Shown here one piece after another: positions 37,632-48,565 of a DNA stretch of 64,000 bases. This DNA comes from Anaerobutyricum hallii. GTDB lineage: Bacteria; Bacillota; Clostridia; Lachnospirales; Lachnospiraceae. Under the pieces are notes generated by a model. That model worked only from the letters and a program-made list of their open reading frames with translations. It did no database searches and was not told where the DNA came from. Numbering within the stretch: the stretch's first letter is position 1; each line of letters opens with the position of its first letter. A program made the position numbers and the translations under genes. The stretch spans positions 2,389,001-2,453,000 of the forward strand of contig NZ_LT907978.1 of NCBI RefSeq assembly GCF_900209925.1, read 5' to 3'.

Positions 37632-38663
37632 CTAACGTTCTCCAATCTTTAAGTTTGGCTTTGCATTTAAATCCCAGCCATCCCGGATACCTTTCTTATA
37701 TTCATAATATCCTGCAACACCGATCATCGCCGCATTATCTGTACAAAAGATTGGTGACGGATGGTAAAATTCTAATCCGTTTTTGCGGCAGGCTTCTTCC
37801 ATCTGCGCACGAAGAGAAGAATTTGACGCTACCCCTCCTGCGATTGCAACTTTTTTAATTCCAAGGCGCTTTGCCGCTCCCACTGTATGTTCTGTAAGCA
37901 CATCTGTTACCGACTGCTGGAAAGAAGCTGCCACATCGGCACGATTCACTTCCTCCCCTTTCATCTGGCACTGGTTTAAATAATTCAGTACTGCTGATTT
38001 TAAACCACTGAAGCTGAAATCATCCGGTGCATCTGTTATTTTAGCTCTTGGAAATGCGATTGCCTTTTTATCGCCTTCTTTTGCAAGCTTATCAATCTTC
38101 GGTCCGCCTGGATAGCCGAGTCCAATTGCTCTTGCTACTTTATCAAATGCTTCTCCGGCCGCATCGTCTCTCGTTCTTCCAATAATCTCATACTCTCCGT
38201 AATCCTTTACGAGAACCAGGTGCGAATGTCCGCCGGAAGCTACCATACATAAAAACGGTGGCTCTAACTCTTTATGTTCAATATAGTTGGCGCTGATATG
38301 GCCTTCGATATGATGCACTCCAACTAATGGTTTCTTCGTCGCATACGCAATTGCTTTTGCTTCGGCAACCCCGACAAGAAGTGCACCGACAAGTCCCGGT
38401 CCGTAAGTAACAGCGATGGCATCAATATCCTCTAAAGAAACACCTGCTTCTTTTAATGCTGTTTCAATTACAATATTAATCTTCTCTATATGTTTTCTGG
38501 ATGCAATTTCCGGTACTACGCCGCCAAATAATGTATGCAGTTTGATCTGCGTATAAATGGTATTTGATAAAACTTCTCTCCCGTTCTTTACAACAGCCGC
38601 CGCTGTCTCGTCACAGGAAGTCTCGATTGCCAGAATCAGCACATCCTTTTTATTTTCTTCCAT
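37632..38663 (-). CDS. tsaD: tRNA N6-threonylcarbamoyladenosine transferase catalytic subunit
   Basis: A 343-residue Kae1/TsaD ATPase that attaches threonylcarbamoyl to A37 of ANN-decoding tRNAs. It has [16 protein letters not shown] (~9-24), the metal-binding [11 protein letters not shown] (~116-126), GGHSHLVLV (~143-151) and the C-terminal [16 protein letters not shown] (~308-323). It works with TsaB and TsaE, both encoded a little upstream on the same strand (40378-41538), while TsaC is not in the window. The rnz stop is 5 nt from its start, so the two are tightly coupled. Confidence 0.96.
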   Translation of the reverse strand: MEENKKDVLILAIETSCDETAAAVVKNGREVLSNTIYTQIKLHTLFGGVVPEIASRKHIEKINIVIETALKEAGVSLEDIDAIAVTYGPGLVGALLVGVAEAKAIAYATKKPLVGVHHIEGHISANYIEHKELEPPFLCMVASGGHSHLVLVKDYGEYEIIGRTRDDAAGEAFDKVARAIGLGYPGGPKIDKLAKEGDKKAIAFPRAKITDAPDDFSFSGLKSAVLNYLNQCQMKGEEVNRADVAASFQQSVTDVLTEHTVGAAKRLGIKKVAIAGGVASNSSLRAQMEEACRKNGLEFYHPSPIFCTDNAAMIGVAGYYEYKKGIRDGWDLNAKPNLKIGER

Positions 38664-38668
38664 GTTTC

Positions 38669-39580
38669 TTATTCCTCCTCAAATAACAGAGTCGTACTTT
38701 TTCCGTCCTTTCCCGCACTGGTACGGGCAAATATCTTCCGCACTTCTTCAAGATATACTTCCGGTCTTACCAGGGAAGGACTGTAGTGCGTAAGCCACAT
38801 CTTCTTCACGTCAGCTTTCTTTGCCATTTCTGCCGCTTCATAAAATGTCATATGTTTATATTCTATTGCTTTTGCTTTCTTCTCCGGCTCACCATACATT
38901 CCTTCACAGATAAACAAATCCGCACCTTTTGCATGGTCTACAATAGACGCTGTTGGTCTTGTATCTGTAGTATACGTACATTTAATTCCTTTTCGTGCCG
39001 GTCCAAGAACCAGATCACTTGTCAGTATTCTGTCTGGCAATTCAATGGTTTCCCCCTTTTGCAGGCGGTTCCAGTATTGCATTTCTACATTGTTCTCTTT
39101 TGCTTTATTGATATCAAACTTACCTGCTCTGTCAATCTCTATCGTATATCCATAACAGGTTACATTGTGATTCACACGAAATGCCGTAATCCGGCATCCA
39201 GCTACTTCAATAACTTCTTCTTTTTCTTTTAGCTCACGAAAAACAATCGGAAATGGTAAATCCGGTGCAATTACCCTCAGTGAATTCACTACACGCTCTA
39301 ATCCTCTTGGTCCTACCATTAATAGCGGCTCTGTTCTCTGTGCATTTCCAAGCGTTAAAAGAAGCCCCGGCAGTCCACTGATATGATCTGCATGATAATG
39401 CGTAAAACAGATGACCTCAATCGGCTTAAAACTCCAGCCTTTTTCCTTGATTCCCACCTGTGTTCCTTCACCACAATCTATTAAAATACTGTTTCCATTG
39501 TATCTCGCCATCAATGATGTCAGTTTGCGATATGGCAGCGGCATCATTCCGCCACAACCGAGCAAACACAATTCCAGCAT
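38669..39580 (-). CDS. rnz: Ribonuclease Z
   Basis: A metallo-beta-lactamase-fold endonuclease that trims tRNA 3' trailers; 303 residues from [16 protein letters not shown]. The ATG at 39580 follows GAGG by 6 nt and is preferred to a GTG four codons earlier. [17 protein letters not shown] (~65-81) is the HxHxDH metal motif in its YHADH form, with further ligands in TYTTDTRPT (~205), ICEGMYG and the C-terminal WLTHYSPSL (~265). Important if CCA is not encoded, as in tRNA-Pro here. It is part of the tsa/rnz cluster, immediately before tsaD. Confidence 0.9.
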   Translation of the reverse strand: MLELCLLGCGGMMPLPYRKLTSLMARYNGNSILIDCGEGTQVGIKEKGWSFKPIEVICFTHYHADHISGLPGLLLTLGNAQRTEPLLMVGPRGLERVVNSLRVIAPDLPFPIVFRELKEKEEVIEVAGCRITAFRVNHNVTCYGYTIEIDRAGKFDINKAKENNVEMQYWNRLQKGETIELPDRILTSDLVLGPARKGIKCTYTTDTRPTASIVDHAKGADLFICEGMYGEPEKKAKAIEYKHMTFYEAAEMAKKADVKKMWLTHYSPSLVRPEVYLEEVRKIFARTSAGKDGKSTTLLFEEE

Positions 39581-39596
39581 AATCTCCCTCACTTTT

Positions 39597-39824
39597 CTAT
39601 AGCAGTTCCGTCTGTTCCTCCACCTTTACCGGAATCCGAAACTGCCCTGTCCATGTATCATAACAGGACTCACATATATGAAATATATGTATTTGTCCAT
39701 CTTTATTTGAAAAATATCCCCATTCTTTTTTAATGGAAATATAATCTTCTCTTTTGGTACTGTCTGTTGTTTCTATCTTTTTCCCACAGGAATTACAGTA
39801 TACTTCATACACTTTTTTCTCCAT
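39597..39824 (-). CDS. Small zinc-ribbon-like protein
   Basis: 75 residues starting MEKKVYEVYCNSCGKKI with GGAG 6 nt upstream; two earlier in-frame ATGs (39845, 39857) are possible. YCNSCGKKI and HICESCYDTW give two CxxC pairs ~35 residues apart, which would bind one zinc. The family was not recognised. It ends 16 nt before rnz and is co-oriented, so it may be carried in the rnz-tsaD transcript. Confidence 0.6.
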   Translation of the reverse strand: MEKKVYEVYCNSCGKKIETTDSTKREDYISIKKEWGYFSNKDGQIHIFHICESCYDTWTGQFRIPVKVEEQTELL

Positions 39825-39946
39825 TCTATTCTCCATAGCCTCCATCTTTTTAAACATTTTTCATATGAAAGTTTCTCTTACATATGGAAGTTCCTCTTAA
39901 TTATACAGAAAAATGTGCTGAAAAACGTTAGTAACTATTGGTATTT

Positions 39947-40381
39947 TTAAGATTGCCATAACATAAGCCTGGCATCTTCCTGTGGATGTTCATAATAATT
40001 CTTTCTTTTTCCGACTTCTTTAAATCCGGCATGTTTATACAAAGTAATCGCCGCTGCATTAGAATCCCGCACTTCAAGATATATACTATAAATTCCCTGC
40101 TGTCTCGCCTCGTCTAATAACTGCTGCAGCAGCTTTCTGGCAATTCCTTTCTTCCTGTAAGCGGGAAGTACGGCAACATTGGTGATATCTGCTTCATCTA
40201 GAACTACTTTCATCCCGATATAGCCGATAACCTCTGTCTCTTCTTTTGCAAGAAAAGAACAATATCCCTTAGTATGAAACATTTCCTTTAATGCATCAAC
40301 TGACCATGGTACCGAAAAACATTCTTTCATCAGAATCTCTGTCTGTTCACAGTCTGTTTCTGCCATTGGACAAATTCTCAT
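39947..40381 (-). CDS. rimI: Ribosomal-protein-alanine N-acetyltransferase (RimI)
   Basis: A 144-residue GNAT enzyme for N-terminal acetylation, classically of ribosomal protein S18. ITNVAVLPAYRKKGIARKLL (~66-85) is the acetyl-CoA loop and LEVRDSNAAAITLYKHAGF (~101-119) the second conserved motif. The start overlaps the tsaB stop by 4 nt, the arrangement common in Firmicutes tsaE-tsaB-rimI clusters, which is the best evidence for the specific name. Confidence 0.88.
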   Translation of the reverse strand: MRICPMAETDCEQTEILMKECFSVPWSVDALKEMFHTKGYCSFLAKEETEVIGYIGMKVVLDEADITNVAVLPAYRKKGIARKLLQQLLDEARQQGIYSIYLEVRDSNAAAITLYKHAGFKEVGKRKNYYEHPQEDARLMLWQS

Positions 40382-41106
40382 TCTTCTAACTTCTTTCCCT
40401 TCGCTTCAAGTTCGCGCTCTGCCTGTGACTTTCTCAAATAAATTGGTGCATGGTCACTCGCTGGTTCTGCCTTGCCTTCATCGTATAATCTCACTGCACG
40501 AATGGCAACCGCTCCTGCTCTCTGACGACTTAAATGTGCCGGTGCATAAGAATGTTCTACTGTACAGAATTCCTCAATAATATCTTTGTATACCGGAACA
40601 CCATCTCCCAGGAAAATAACCTGTTTTCCAAGCTTTTGTCCAAACGCATTACACTTTTTAATAATGTCTTCTACCGGACCTGCCTCCTGAGCTACAAGTT
40701 CTTCAAATTCTGTCCCTCCTGCAAAATGATAGATTCCTGTATAAACCTGCTTTCTTCTGGCATCCATCATCGGACAGATCAGCGCATCTGTCCCATAAAA
40801 ATTACAAGCGATTCCTTCTAATGTCGGAACAGAAATGATTGGTTTATTAAGCGCAAGACCCAATCCTTTTGCAGTGGCAGAACCAATTCGGAGACCTGTG
40901 AAAGAACCCGGACCTGCTGCAACAGCAATGGCATCCACTTCAGAAAGTTCTGTCTGTGTCATTTTCACAATCTCATCAAGCATAGGTAAAAGTGTTTGTG
41001 AGTGTGTCTTTTTGTAATTTAATGTATACTCTGCAACTAAGGTTTCTCCATCTAAAATGGCAACGGAAGCCACCAGTCCAGAGCTGTCTAATGCAAGAAG
41101 TTTCAT
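40378..41106 (-). CDS. tsaB: t6A biosynthesis scaffold protein TsaB
   Basis: A 242-residue inactive paralogue of TsaD that dimerises with it for t6A synthesis. LLALDSSGLVASVAILDGE (~3-21) and VAAGPGSFTGLRIGSATAKG (~61-80) are diagnostic. It follows tsaE directly, with the tsaE stop and tsaB ATG adjacent, and overlaps rimI by 4 nt, indicating strong translational coupling. Confidence 0.94.
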   Translation of the reverse strand: MKLLALDSSGLVASVAILDGETLVAEYTLNYKKTHSQTLLPMLDEIVKMTQTELSEVDAIAVAAGPGSFTGLRIGSATAKGLGLALNKPIISVPTLEGIACNFYGTDALICPMMDARRKQVYTGIYHFAGGTEFEELVAQEAGPVEDIIKKCNAFGQKLGKQVIFLGDGVPVYKDIIEEFCTVEHSYAPAHLSRQRAGAVAIRAVRLYDEGKAEPASDHAPIYLRKSQAERELEAKGKKLEE

Positions 41107-41538
41107 CTATCTTTGCACCTCCTCAACAGTAATCAGACGATAATCAAATCCTTTCGACAAATCTTTATCGATATGGATTTCCGTATATTGTTCCGGGAGC
41201 AGTTCCTCAATCAGATTCGCCCACTCGATAAAGCAGACTCCTTCTCCCTCAATATATTCTTCAAAACCAATTTCGTACATTTCTTCCGGGTCACTGATCC
41301 GGTATACATCAAAATGATAAAACGGAAGTCTTCCCTCATCATATACCTGCAAAATAGTAAAGGTCGGACTGCTGACCGGACCTTTTATTCCAAGACCCGC
41401 AGCAAATCCCTGTGTAAATACTGTCTTTCCTACTCCTAAATCTCCATAAAGGCAATAGACTTGTCCTGCTGCTGCCTTTTGCCCACATTGTTTTCCCAGT
41501 GCAAATGTATCCTCTGCGCTGTTACTTTCTATTCTCAT
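41107..41538 (-). CDS. tsaE: t6A biosynthesis ATPase TsaE
   Basis: A 143-residue P-loop ATPase needed for turnover of the TsaB-TsaD complex. CLYGDLGVGKTVFTQGFAAG (~29-48) contains Walker A; SSPTFTILQVY (~57-67) and FHFDVYRI follow, then CFIEWANLIEELLP (~103-116). It is first of the tsaE-tsaB-rimI set, 13 nt downstream of the YcxB-like gene. Confidence 0.95.
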   Translation of the reverse strand: MRIESNSAEDTFALGKQCGQKAAAGQVYCLYGDLGVGKTVFTQGFAAGLGIKGPVSSPTFTILQVYDEGRLPFYHFDVYRISDPEEMYEIGFEEYIEGEGVCFIEWANLIEELLPEQYTEIHIDKDLSKGFDYRLITVEEVQR

Positions 41539-41551
41539 CTTTACCTCTTTT

Positions 41552-42235
41552 TTACCTCTTTTTCATCTCTTTTATGAAATTCATGATTTCCTCCCGCTGC
41601 GTTCCCATTGCCGCACTTGGGATTAAAAATGCATTGTTCTTTCCGGTATAAATCACTGCAACTGTCTTGTAAAAGATTAATTTCGTTACTTTTTTCCATT
41701 CTACATCAATTGCGTCATCTCCTAATTCCAGATGCAGTCCCCACTCATCAAACATATAGTGAAATTCTTCATTATAAATTGGATTCAGCTTTTTCGCATT
41801 CTTTGCACGAAGATTTGTTGTAAATGGAATCCATATAAGAATAAATAAAGAACAGATCAACGGCATCGTAACACTTCCCTGCTTCTTAATTAACACAGCA
41901 AGCGGCCATACGATTGCTAATATCGTTACGATAATCATTAATGGCTGACGATACGTATGACCAAAAAGAAATGCCTTCAATTCCTTTTCTGTTACATTGG
42001 CATCAACTCGGAAATGTCTGCCCTGTGGCTCCATCATTTCTTTTTTCGCAAGTTCTTCCGGCTGTTCCTGTACATTCTCTGTTACGATTGTTTCAGAACG
42101 CTCCCCATCTTCTGGATTTTGAGCTGTTTTTTCTACACACAGATCTGCATCCTGTATACTTTCTTCTTCTATAATTCCCTCCGGTCTGTCAAGATCAGCA
42201 AGGTTCATCTTACTTATTTTTTCAAGGTTTTTCAC
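41552..42235 (-). CDS. YcxB-like membrane protein
   Basis: 227 residues: an acidic N-terminal cytoplasmic region (~1-75), two adjacent hydrophobic helices (~97-135, PLMIIVTILAIVWPLAVLI and VTMPLICSLFILIWIPF), and a C-terminal domain with YHMFDEWGLHLELGDDAIDVEWKKV resembling YcxB-like/PH-like membrane proteins of Firmicutes. Its role is unknown. It lies between tex and tsaE with gaps of 29 and 13 nt, so it probably belongs to the same transcript. Confidence 0.65.
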   Translation of the reverse strand: MKNLEKISKMNLADLDRPEGIIEEESIQDADLCVEKTAQNPEDGERSETIVTENVQEQPEELAKKEMMEPQGRHFRVDANVTEKELKAFLFGHTYRQPLMIIVTILAIVWPLAVLIKKQGSVTMPLICSLFILIWIPFTTNLRAKNAKKLNPIYNEEFHYMFDEWGLHLELGDDAIDVEWKKVTKLIFYKTVAVIYTGKNNAFLIPSAAMGTQREEIMNFIKEMKKR

Positions 42236-42264
42236 GCGTTATTCCTCCTGCAATGGCCACAGCG

Positions 42265-44415
42265 TTACTTGCTGTGGTCAATCTTCATCGTAAGCTGGAT
42301 TCTCTTTTTATTTAAATCCACACTCATAACCTGCACATCTACAATATCTCCTACGCTGACTACTTCAAGCGGATGCTTAATGTAGCGCTCTGTCATCTGG
42401 GAAATATGCACAAGACCGTCCTGATGTACTCCAATATCAACAAATGCTCCAAAGTCGATCACATTACGTACCGTTCCTTTTAAAACCATACCTTCTTTTA
42501 AGTCTTTCATTTCAAGAACATCTGTCCTTAATACAGGCTTTGGCATCTCACTTCTTGGATCTCTTCCCGGCTTCTCCAGTTCCTCTACAATATCATGCAG
42601 TGTCATTTCTCCAACGCCAAGACTTTCCGCTGTTGCTTTTTCATTTGTAATCTGAGAGTGAAGAGTACTAAGTCCGCCATTACGGATACTTTCAGAAGTA
42701 TAACCTAAATCCTTTAACAACTTCGCTGCTGCCTCATAGGATTCTGGATGTACACTTGTATTATCAAGCGGTTCCTCTCCTCTCGGAATCCGTAAGAATC
42801 CTGCACACTGTAAAAATGCTTTTGGTCCAAGTTTTGGTACTTTTAAAAGTTCCTTTCTTGTATGGAATCGTCCATTTTCTTCACGATAAGCTACGATATT
42901 CTTTGCTACTGCTTTACTGATTCCTGAAACATAAGAAAGTAATGGAACAGAAGCTGTGTTAAGATCAACACCTACTTTGTTTACACAGTCTTCTACTACA
43001 CCATTTAACGCTTCTTCTAAACGTTTCTGGTTCATATCATGCTGATACTGGCCAACACCGATTGCCTTTGGTTCAATCTTTACTAGTTCTGCTAACGGAT
43101 CTTGTAATCTTCTGGCAATAGATGCGGCACTTCTTTGTCCTACGTCAAATTCCGGAAATTCTTCTGTGGCAAGCTTACTTGCAGAATATACAGAAGCTCC
43201 GGCTTCATTTACGATAACATAAGCTACCTTTTCCGGAATCTCTTTAATCAGTTCAGTAATTACCTGTTCTGATTCACGACAGGCAGTACCATTTCCTACG
43301 CTGATTACAGAAACATGATACTTCTTGATCATCTCATGCACTGTTTTCTTTGCCTGTTCTACTTTACACTGTGGTGCAGTTGGGTAAACGACAACGGTAT
43401 CTAATACCTTACCGGTTGGGTCTACAACAGCAAGCTTACAGCCTGTACGGAAAGCCGGGTCCCAGCCAAGAACTGTTCTTCCTTCCATTGGAGGCTGCAT
43501 AAGAAGCTGTTTTAAGTTCTTTCCAAAAACAGTAATTGCACCTTCCTGTGCTTTTTCCGTCATCTCACTGCGGATATCTCTTTCAATTGCCGGTGCGATT
43601 AGACGATTATAAGCATCAAGCACTGTTTCTTCCATCAGTGTCTTTGTATTTGGATTGTCCTTTATCATTGTTTTATTCAACGCATTGACAATCTGTGCAT
43701 CAGGAGCCTCTACCTTAACCGTAAGAAACTTTTCTTTTTCCCCACGATTAATCGCCAGCACACGATACCCTGTAATCTTAGACAGTTCCTCGCTAAAATC
43801 ATAATACATTTCATAAACAGATTCAGCCTTTTCATCTTTGGCTTTCACTACAAGACGCCCCTGCTTCATCGTGCAGTTTCTTATACTCTTGCGGTAATCT
43901 GCTTTATCTGCGATCATCTCCGCAATAATATCTTTTGCTCCGGCAAGCGCCTCTTTTGCATTAGTAACTCCTTTTGCTTCGTCTACAAAGCTCTGTGCTT
44001 CTTCTTCCATACTCTTAGAAGTTGCCTGCAAAAGAAGAATGTTCGCCAGTGGCTCTAACCCTTTTTCCTTTGCCTTCGTCGCTCTCGTCTGCTTCTTTGG
44101 ACGATATGGACGATACAGATCATCTACTGCTACAAGAGTTTCTGCCGCTAAAATCTTTTTCTTTAAATCATCGGTCATCTTGCCCTGTTCTGTAATCGCG
44201 TTAATAACCTGCTCTTTCTTTTCTTCTAAATTACGAAGATAAAGAAGGCGCTCATGTAAATTACGAAGAGTCTCATCATTAAGGGCTCCTGTCATCTCTT
44301 TACGATATCTGGCAATAAAAGGAATCGTATTTCCCTCATCAATGAGCTGTACCGCTGCTTTTGCCTGTTCTTCCTTAATCGTAAGCTCCTGCGCCAGTTT
44401 CTTTATAATATCCAT
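42265..44415 (-). CDS. tex: Tex-family RNA-binding transcription accessory protein
   Basis: 716 residues with the usual Tex order: N-terminal helical domain (TIPFIARYRKEMTGALNDETLR, split here as ~30-50), YqgF/RuvC-like domain (~325-440, VLGWDPAFRTGCKLAVVD), two HhH motifs (~500-560, LSYVSGISKAVAKNIV) and a C-terminal S1 domain (~640-712, GTVRNVIDFGAFVDIGVH). It acts in transcription-translation or RNA decay processes and is generally conserved, but its exact activity is unsettled. It sits 45 nt after prfB. Confidence 0.94.
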   Translation of the reverse strand: MDIIKKLAQELTIKEEQAKAAVQLIDEGNTIPFIARYRKEMTGALNDETLRNLHERLLYLRNLEEKKEQVINAITEQGKMTDDLKKKILAAETLVAVDDLYRPYRPKKQTRATKAKEKGLEPLANILLLQATSKSMEEEAQSFVDEAKGVTNAKEALAGAKDIIAEMIADKADYRKSIRNCTMKQGRLVVKAKDEKAESVYEMYYDFSEELSKITGYRVLAINRGEKEKFLTVKVEAPDAQIVNALNKTMIKDNPNTKTLMEETVLDAYNRLIAPAIERDIRSEMTEKAQEGAITVFGKNLKQLLMQPPMEGRTVLGWDPAFRTGCKLAVVDPTGKVLDTVVVYPTAPQCKVEQAKKTVHEMIKKYHVSVISVGNGTACRESEQVITELIKEIPEKVAYVIVNEAGASVYSASKLATEEFPEFDVGQRSAASIARRLQDPLAELVKIEPKAIGVGQYQHDMNQKRLEEALNGVVEDCVNKVGVDLNTASVPLLSYVSGISKAVAKNIVAYREENGRFHTRKELLKVPKLGPKAFLQCAGFLRIPRGEEPLDNTSVHPESYEAAAKLLKDLGYTSESIRNGGLSTLHSQITNEKATAESLGVGEMTLHDIVEELEKPGRDPRSEMPKPVLRTDVLEMKDLKEGMVLKGTVRNVIDFGAFVDIGVHQDGLVHISQMTERYIKHPLEVVSVGDIVDVQVMSVDLNKKRIQLTMKIDHSK

Positions 44416-44460
44416 TAATCTGTCTGCTCCTTATGTCTGTACTTTTTATTTTACGATCTG

Positions 44461-45576
44461 TTATGCTTTTTGCGGTGTAGTGATCCATCGGAGATATGCA
44501 TTCATAAATGCATCCAGGTTTCCATCCATCACGCTCTGTACATTTCCGGTCTCTTCCCCGGTTCTGTGATCTTTTACCATCGTATATGGCTGCATAACAT
44601 AAGAACGAATCTGGTTTCCCCAGCCGTTATCGGATACTTCGCCACGTATATCTGATAATTTTTCCCTGTTTTCCTGCTCTTTAATCAGATATAACTTTGC
44701 CTTTAACATCTGCATTGCCTTATCTTTATTCTTGTGCTGAGAACGTTCATTCTGACATTGCACAACAACACCTGTAGGAATATGGGTGATACGGATCGCC
44801 GAATCTGTCTTGTTGATATGCTGTCCACCTGCACCGCTGGAACGATACGTATCAATACGAATATCTTCGTCCGCAATCTCTACAGATAAATCTTCCTCAA
44901 TATCCGGCATAACATCACAAGAAGCAAAGGATGTCTGTCTCTTTCCTGCCGCATTAAATGGAGAAATCCTTACCAGACGATGGACGCCTTTTTCTGACTT
45001 AAGATAGCCATAGGCATTCTCTCCATTTACTTCAAAAGTAATGGACTTGATTCCTGCTTCATCTCCATCAAGATAATCAAGAACTTCTGTCTTAAATCCA
45101 TGACTGTCGGCCCACTTACTGTACATACGATACAGCATACCCGCCCAATCACAAGACTCTGTTCCACCTGCACCGGCATGAAGCGTTACGATTGCATTAT
45201 TTTTATCGTATTCACCGGATAACAATGTCTGGATCTTTAGATTATCAAACTCTATTTCAAACTCACCAAGTAATTCTTCAATCTCCGGAATCACACTGGC
45301 ATCATTCTCCTCATTCCCAAGCTCGATCATGGTAGAGACATCATCAAGTGTCATCTCCAATGCATGATATGCTGATACCGTATCTTTAAGGTTCTTCAGC
45401 TTCTTTGTCACTTCCTGCGCCTTATCCGGATTATTCCAAAAGCCTTCCTCACGCATCTCGCTTTCCAGTTCTTTAATCTGTTCATGTTTATGGGAAAGTG
45501 ATAAAGAAAGACCAAGTTCCTTCATCGGTTCTTTATATTGATTTACCGTAAATTTGTATTGTTCTAATTCAACCAA
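44461..45576 (-). CDS. prfB: Peptide chain release factor 2, encoded without a frameshift
   Basis: 371 residues, recognises UGA and UAA. GAGGTESCDWAGML (~130) contains the GGQ-family fold start, SSGAGGQHINKTDSA (~245-259) is the peptidyl-hydrolysis GGQ loop, and SPFNAAGKRQTSFASCDV (~205) holds the codon-recognition SPF motif. The frame is continuous from MVELEQYKF; around codons 18-28, where many prfB genes have an in-frame TGA and programmed +1 shift, the sequence is plain coding (MKELGLSLSLS). So autoregulation by frameshifting is absent. Confidence 0.95.
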   Translation of the reverse strand: MVELEQYKFTVNQYKEPMKELGLSLSLSHKHEQIKELESEMREEGFWNNPDKAQEVTKKLKNLKDTVSAYHALEMTLDDVSTMIELGNEENDASVIPEIEELLGEFEIEFDNLKIQTLLSGEYDKNNAIVTLHAGAGGTESCDWAGMLYRMYSKWADSHGFKTEVLDYLDGDEAGIKSITFEVNGENAYGYLKSEKGVHRLVRISPFNAAGKRQTSFASCDVMPDIEEDLSVEIADEDIRIDTYRSSGAGGQHINKTDSAIRITHIPTGVVVQCQNERSQHKNKDKAMQMLKAKLYLIKEQENREKLSDIRGEVSDNGWGNQIRSYVMQPYTMVKDHRTGEETGNVQSVMDGNLDAFMNAYLRWITTPQKA

Positions 45577-45694
45577 TTATAAAACCCTTTCTATATATGA
45601 TAATATGATAAAGAAAGGCACAGTGCCTATTCATTCACAGGTGCGTTTCCTGACATCTGCTGCAAAATATTCACTGTGCGAAACTTTTCCTGCC

Positions 45695-48331
45695 TTAATT
45701 TGCAAATCTGCCACAGCAGTTTTTATATTTCTTTCCGCTTCCGCAAGGACAAGGAGCATTACGTCCAATCTTTGCTTCTTTTCTGCGGTAAGGTCCTCTT
45801 TCGACAAGCTCATCCTTGTTTGTGCCTGTTGCTCTTGCAACCTGCTTTCTTTCAACTTTCTGCTCAATCTGAACATGCATTAAAGCACCAACCGTATCGT
45901 GACGAATGTTCTTTGTCATCTCCTCAAACATCTCATATCCAAGGAACTTGTACTGAACAACCGGATCCTTCTGTGCATAAGACTGAAGTCCGATACTCTC
46001 ACGAAGCTGATCCATATCATCAATATGGTTCATCCACTTACTGTCAATAACTTTAAGAAGAATAACACGTTCTACTTCACGAATACCATCATTAAAGATT
46101 GCTGCATCTTCTTCACCAAGTTCTACTCCTTCTTCCGGTACATTCACCTTGGCAAATTCATTAAAGTCTTTCTCTTTCTTATGGTAAATCTTCATCGCCT
46201 CATCCTGAAGACGGGAAATGAGTGCTTCTTTATCATTCTTCTCTTTTTCTTCGTCTGTAAGAGTGATTGGCTCTAATGGAATCTTTCTTCTTAAAGATTC
46301 ATTCAGCTCTACAAGATTCATCTCTTTTAATGGCTGTTCTCCTGCGATCATATTTACATCGTCAGCAACAACATCCTTGATCATCTTGTAAACAACATCC
46401 CGCATACTCTCACCATTTAATACACGGCGTCTTTCTGCGTAGATAACTTCTCTCTGGTCATTATTTACCTGGTCATAATCGAGCAGGTTACGACGAATAC
46501 CGAAGTTGTTATTCTCAATCTTCTTCTGTGCCTTTTCGATCTGCTTTGTAATCGTCTTATGCTGAATCTCTTCCCCTTCCGGAATCTTTAACGCCTTATA
46601 TACGCTCATCATACGTTCAGAACCGAACAGGCGCATCAGGTCATCTTCAAGAGATAAGTAGAACTTCGATTCACCAGGATCACCCTGACGACCGGCACGA
46701 CCACGTAACTGGTTATCGATTCGACGGCTCTCATGTCTTTCTGTACCGATGATCTTTAATCCACCAAGTTCTGCAACACCATCTTCTAACTTGATATCCG
46801 TACCACGACCAGCCATATTCGTTGCGATCGTAACAGCTCCCTTTTCACCAGCATGTGAAATAATCTCTGCCTCTAATTCATGGAACTTCGCATTCAGTAC
46901 GTTATGCTTAATTCCTCTCTTACTTAATAATTCGCTGACTTCTTCTGATGTATCGATATTAATCGTACCAACTAAAACTGGCTGTCCCTTCTTATGAGAC
47001 TCTACGATATCGTTGATAACTGCATTTAACTTTTCTTTCTTTGTCATGTAAATAGCATCTTCATGATCGATACGGATCATTGGCTTATTCGTAGGAATCT
47101 CTACTACGTCCATGCCGTAAATATCCATAAACTCTTTATCTTCGGTCATAGCAGTACCAGTCATACCGGCTTTCTTTGTATACTTATTAAAGAAGTTCTG
47201 GAATGTAATCGTCGCAAGAGTCTTAGACTCTCTGTTAACCTTTACATGCTCCTTTGCCTCGATTGCCTGATGAAGGCCATCAGAATAGCGACGTCCTGGC
47301 ATAATACGTCCGGTAAACTCATCAACGATAAGAACTTCGTTGTCTTTTACTACGTAATCCCTGTCTCGGAACATAAGGTTATGTGCACGAAGAGCAAGAA
47401 TAATATTATGCTGGATCTCAAGGTTCTCTGCATCCGCAAGGTTCTTGATATGGAAGAACTGCTCTACCTTCTTAACACCTTCTGTTGTAAGCATAACCTG
47501 CTTATCCTTCTCGTTAACAAGGAAATCTCCATCTTCTTCGATATCAATACCCATGATGGCATCAATCTTAGAAAGTTCACCATCCGAAGTACCACGCTGC
47601 ATCTGTCTTGCAAGGACATCACATGCCTTATAAAGATCTGTGGACTTACCACTCTGACCGGAAATGATAAGAGGGGTTCTTGCCTCATCGATCAATACGG
47701 AATCGACCTCATCGACAATGGCATAATTCAGTTCTCTTTGTACAAGATCCTTCTTATAAATAACCATGTTATCACGAAGGTAATCGAAACCTAATTCATT
47801 ATTCGTAATGTAAGTAATATCACAGTTATATGCAGCTTGACGTTCTGCATTATCATAACTGTTCAAAATAACACCGACACTTAAACCTAAGAACTGATGA
47901 ACCTTACCCATCCAGTTCGCATCACGCTTAGCCAGATAATCATTAACAGTAACGATATGAACACCCTTGCCCTCAAGCGCATTTAAATATGCTGGAAGAG
48001 TAGAAACCAAAGTCTTACCTTCACCAGTCTTCATCTCGGCAATACGACCCTGATGTAAAATAATACCACCCATCAGCTGCACACGATAATGCTTCAGATG
48101 GATCGTACGGTCTGCTGCCTCTCTTACAACAGCAAAGGCTTCCACTAACAAGTCATCAAGAGTCTCTCCTGCTGCCAGACGATCTTTAAATTCCTGTGTC
48201 TTGGCACGAAGTTCTTCATCGCTTAATGCCTGCATCTTCTCATCAAGAGCCTCGATCGCATCTACATACTTTTCAATTCTCTTGATTTCTTTCTCACTTT
48301 TATTGCCAAAAAGTTTATCAACAAAACTCAT
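45695..48331 (-). CDS. secA: Preprotein translocase ATPase SecA
   Basis: 878-residue motor of the Sec pathway. [20 protein letters not shown] (~100-119) is Walker [20 protein letters not shown] (~207-225) the DEAD-like Walker [18 protein letters not shown] (~500) and [18 protein letters not shown] (~531) motor motif VI. The C-terminus [19 protein letters not shown] has the Cys/His zinc-binding SecB/ribosome-contact tail. It is preceded by a GACCCCA / TGGGGTC hairpin-like region (48380-48402) and AGGAGGT. It supplies export for the many secreted proteins in this window. Confidence 0.97.
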   Translation of the reverse strand: MSFVDKLFGNKSEKEIKRIEKYVDAIEALDEKMQALSDEELRAKTQEFKDRLAAGETLDDLLVEAFAVVREAADRTIHLKHYRVQLMGGIILHQGRIAEMKTGEGKTLVSTLPAYLNALEGKGVHIVTVNDYLAKRDANWMGKVHQFLGLSVGVILNSYDNAERQAAYNCDITYITNNELGFDYLRDNMVIYKKDLVQRELNYAIVDEVDSVLIDEARTPLIISGQSGKSTDLYKACDVLARQMQRGTSDGELSKIDAIMGIDIEEDGDFLVNEKDKQVMLTTEGVKKVEQFFHIKNLADAENLEIQHNIILALRAHNLMFRDRDYVVKDNEVLIVDEFTGRIMPGRRYSDGLHQAIEAKEHVKVNRESKTLATITFQNFFNKYTKKAGMTGTAMTEDKEFMDIYGMDVVEIPTNKPMIRIDHEDAIYMTKKEKLNAVINDIVESHKKGQPVLVGTINIDTSEEVSELLSKRGIKHNVLNAKFHELEAEIISHAGEKGAVTIATNMAGRGTDIKLEDGVAELGGLKIIGTERHESRRIDNQLRGRAGRQGDPGESKFYLSLEDDLMRLFGSERMMSVYKALKIPEGEEIQHKTITKQIEKAQKKIENNNFGIRRNLLDYDQVNNDQREVIYAERRRVLNGESMRDVVYKMIKDVVADDVNMIAGEQPLKEMNLVELNESLRRKIPLEPITLTDEEKEKNDKEALISRLQDEAMKIYHKKEKDFNEFAKVNVPEEGVELGEEDAAIFNDGIREVERVILLKVIDSKWMNHIDDMDQLRESIGLQSYAQKDPVVQYKFLGYEMFEEMTKNIRHDTVGALMHVQIEQKVERKQVARATGTNKDELVERGPYRRKEAKIGRNAPCPCGSGKKYKNCCGRFAN

Positions 48332-48565
48332 CTTTACCTCCTATTTCTATCGTAAATCACGTCATAAACTTACGTATGGCCCCACTGACAGAAGATGGGG
48401 TCACACCTCCTGAGTTGGTAATCTTCTTCTAATTTTAAACATACAGATTATATTGTAACATTGATAAGCTCTCTTTTCAAGCTTTAATCCCCTTAATATA
48501 CAGAAAAAGGGAAGGCAGATAATCATCTGCCTTCTTCCTTCGTTTCTAAATGAATTCATGTATGT

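Noticed and set aside
47063-47794. Plus-strand 243-codon frame inside secA
   Set aside because: Long but antisense to conserved SecA motor motifs; no ribosome binding site.
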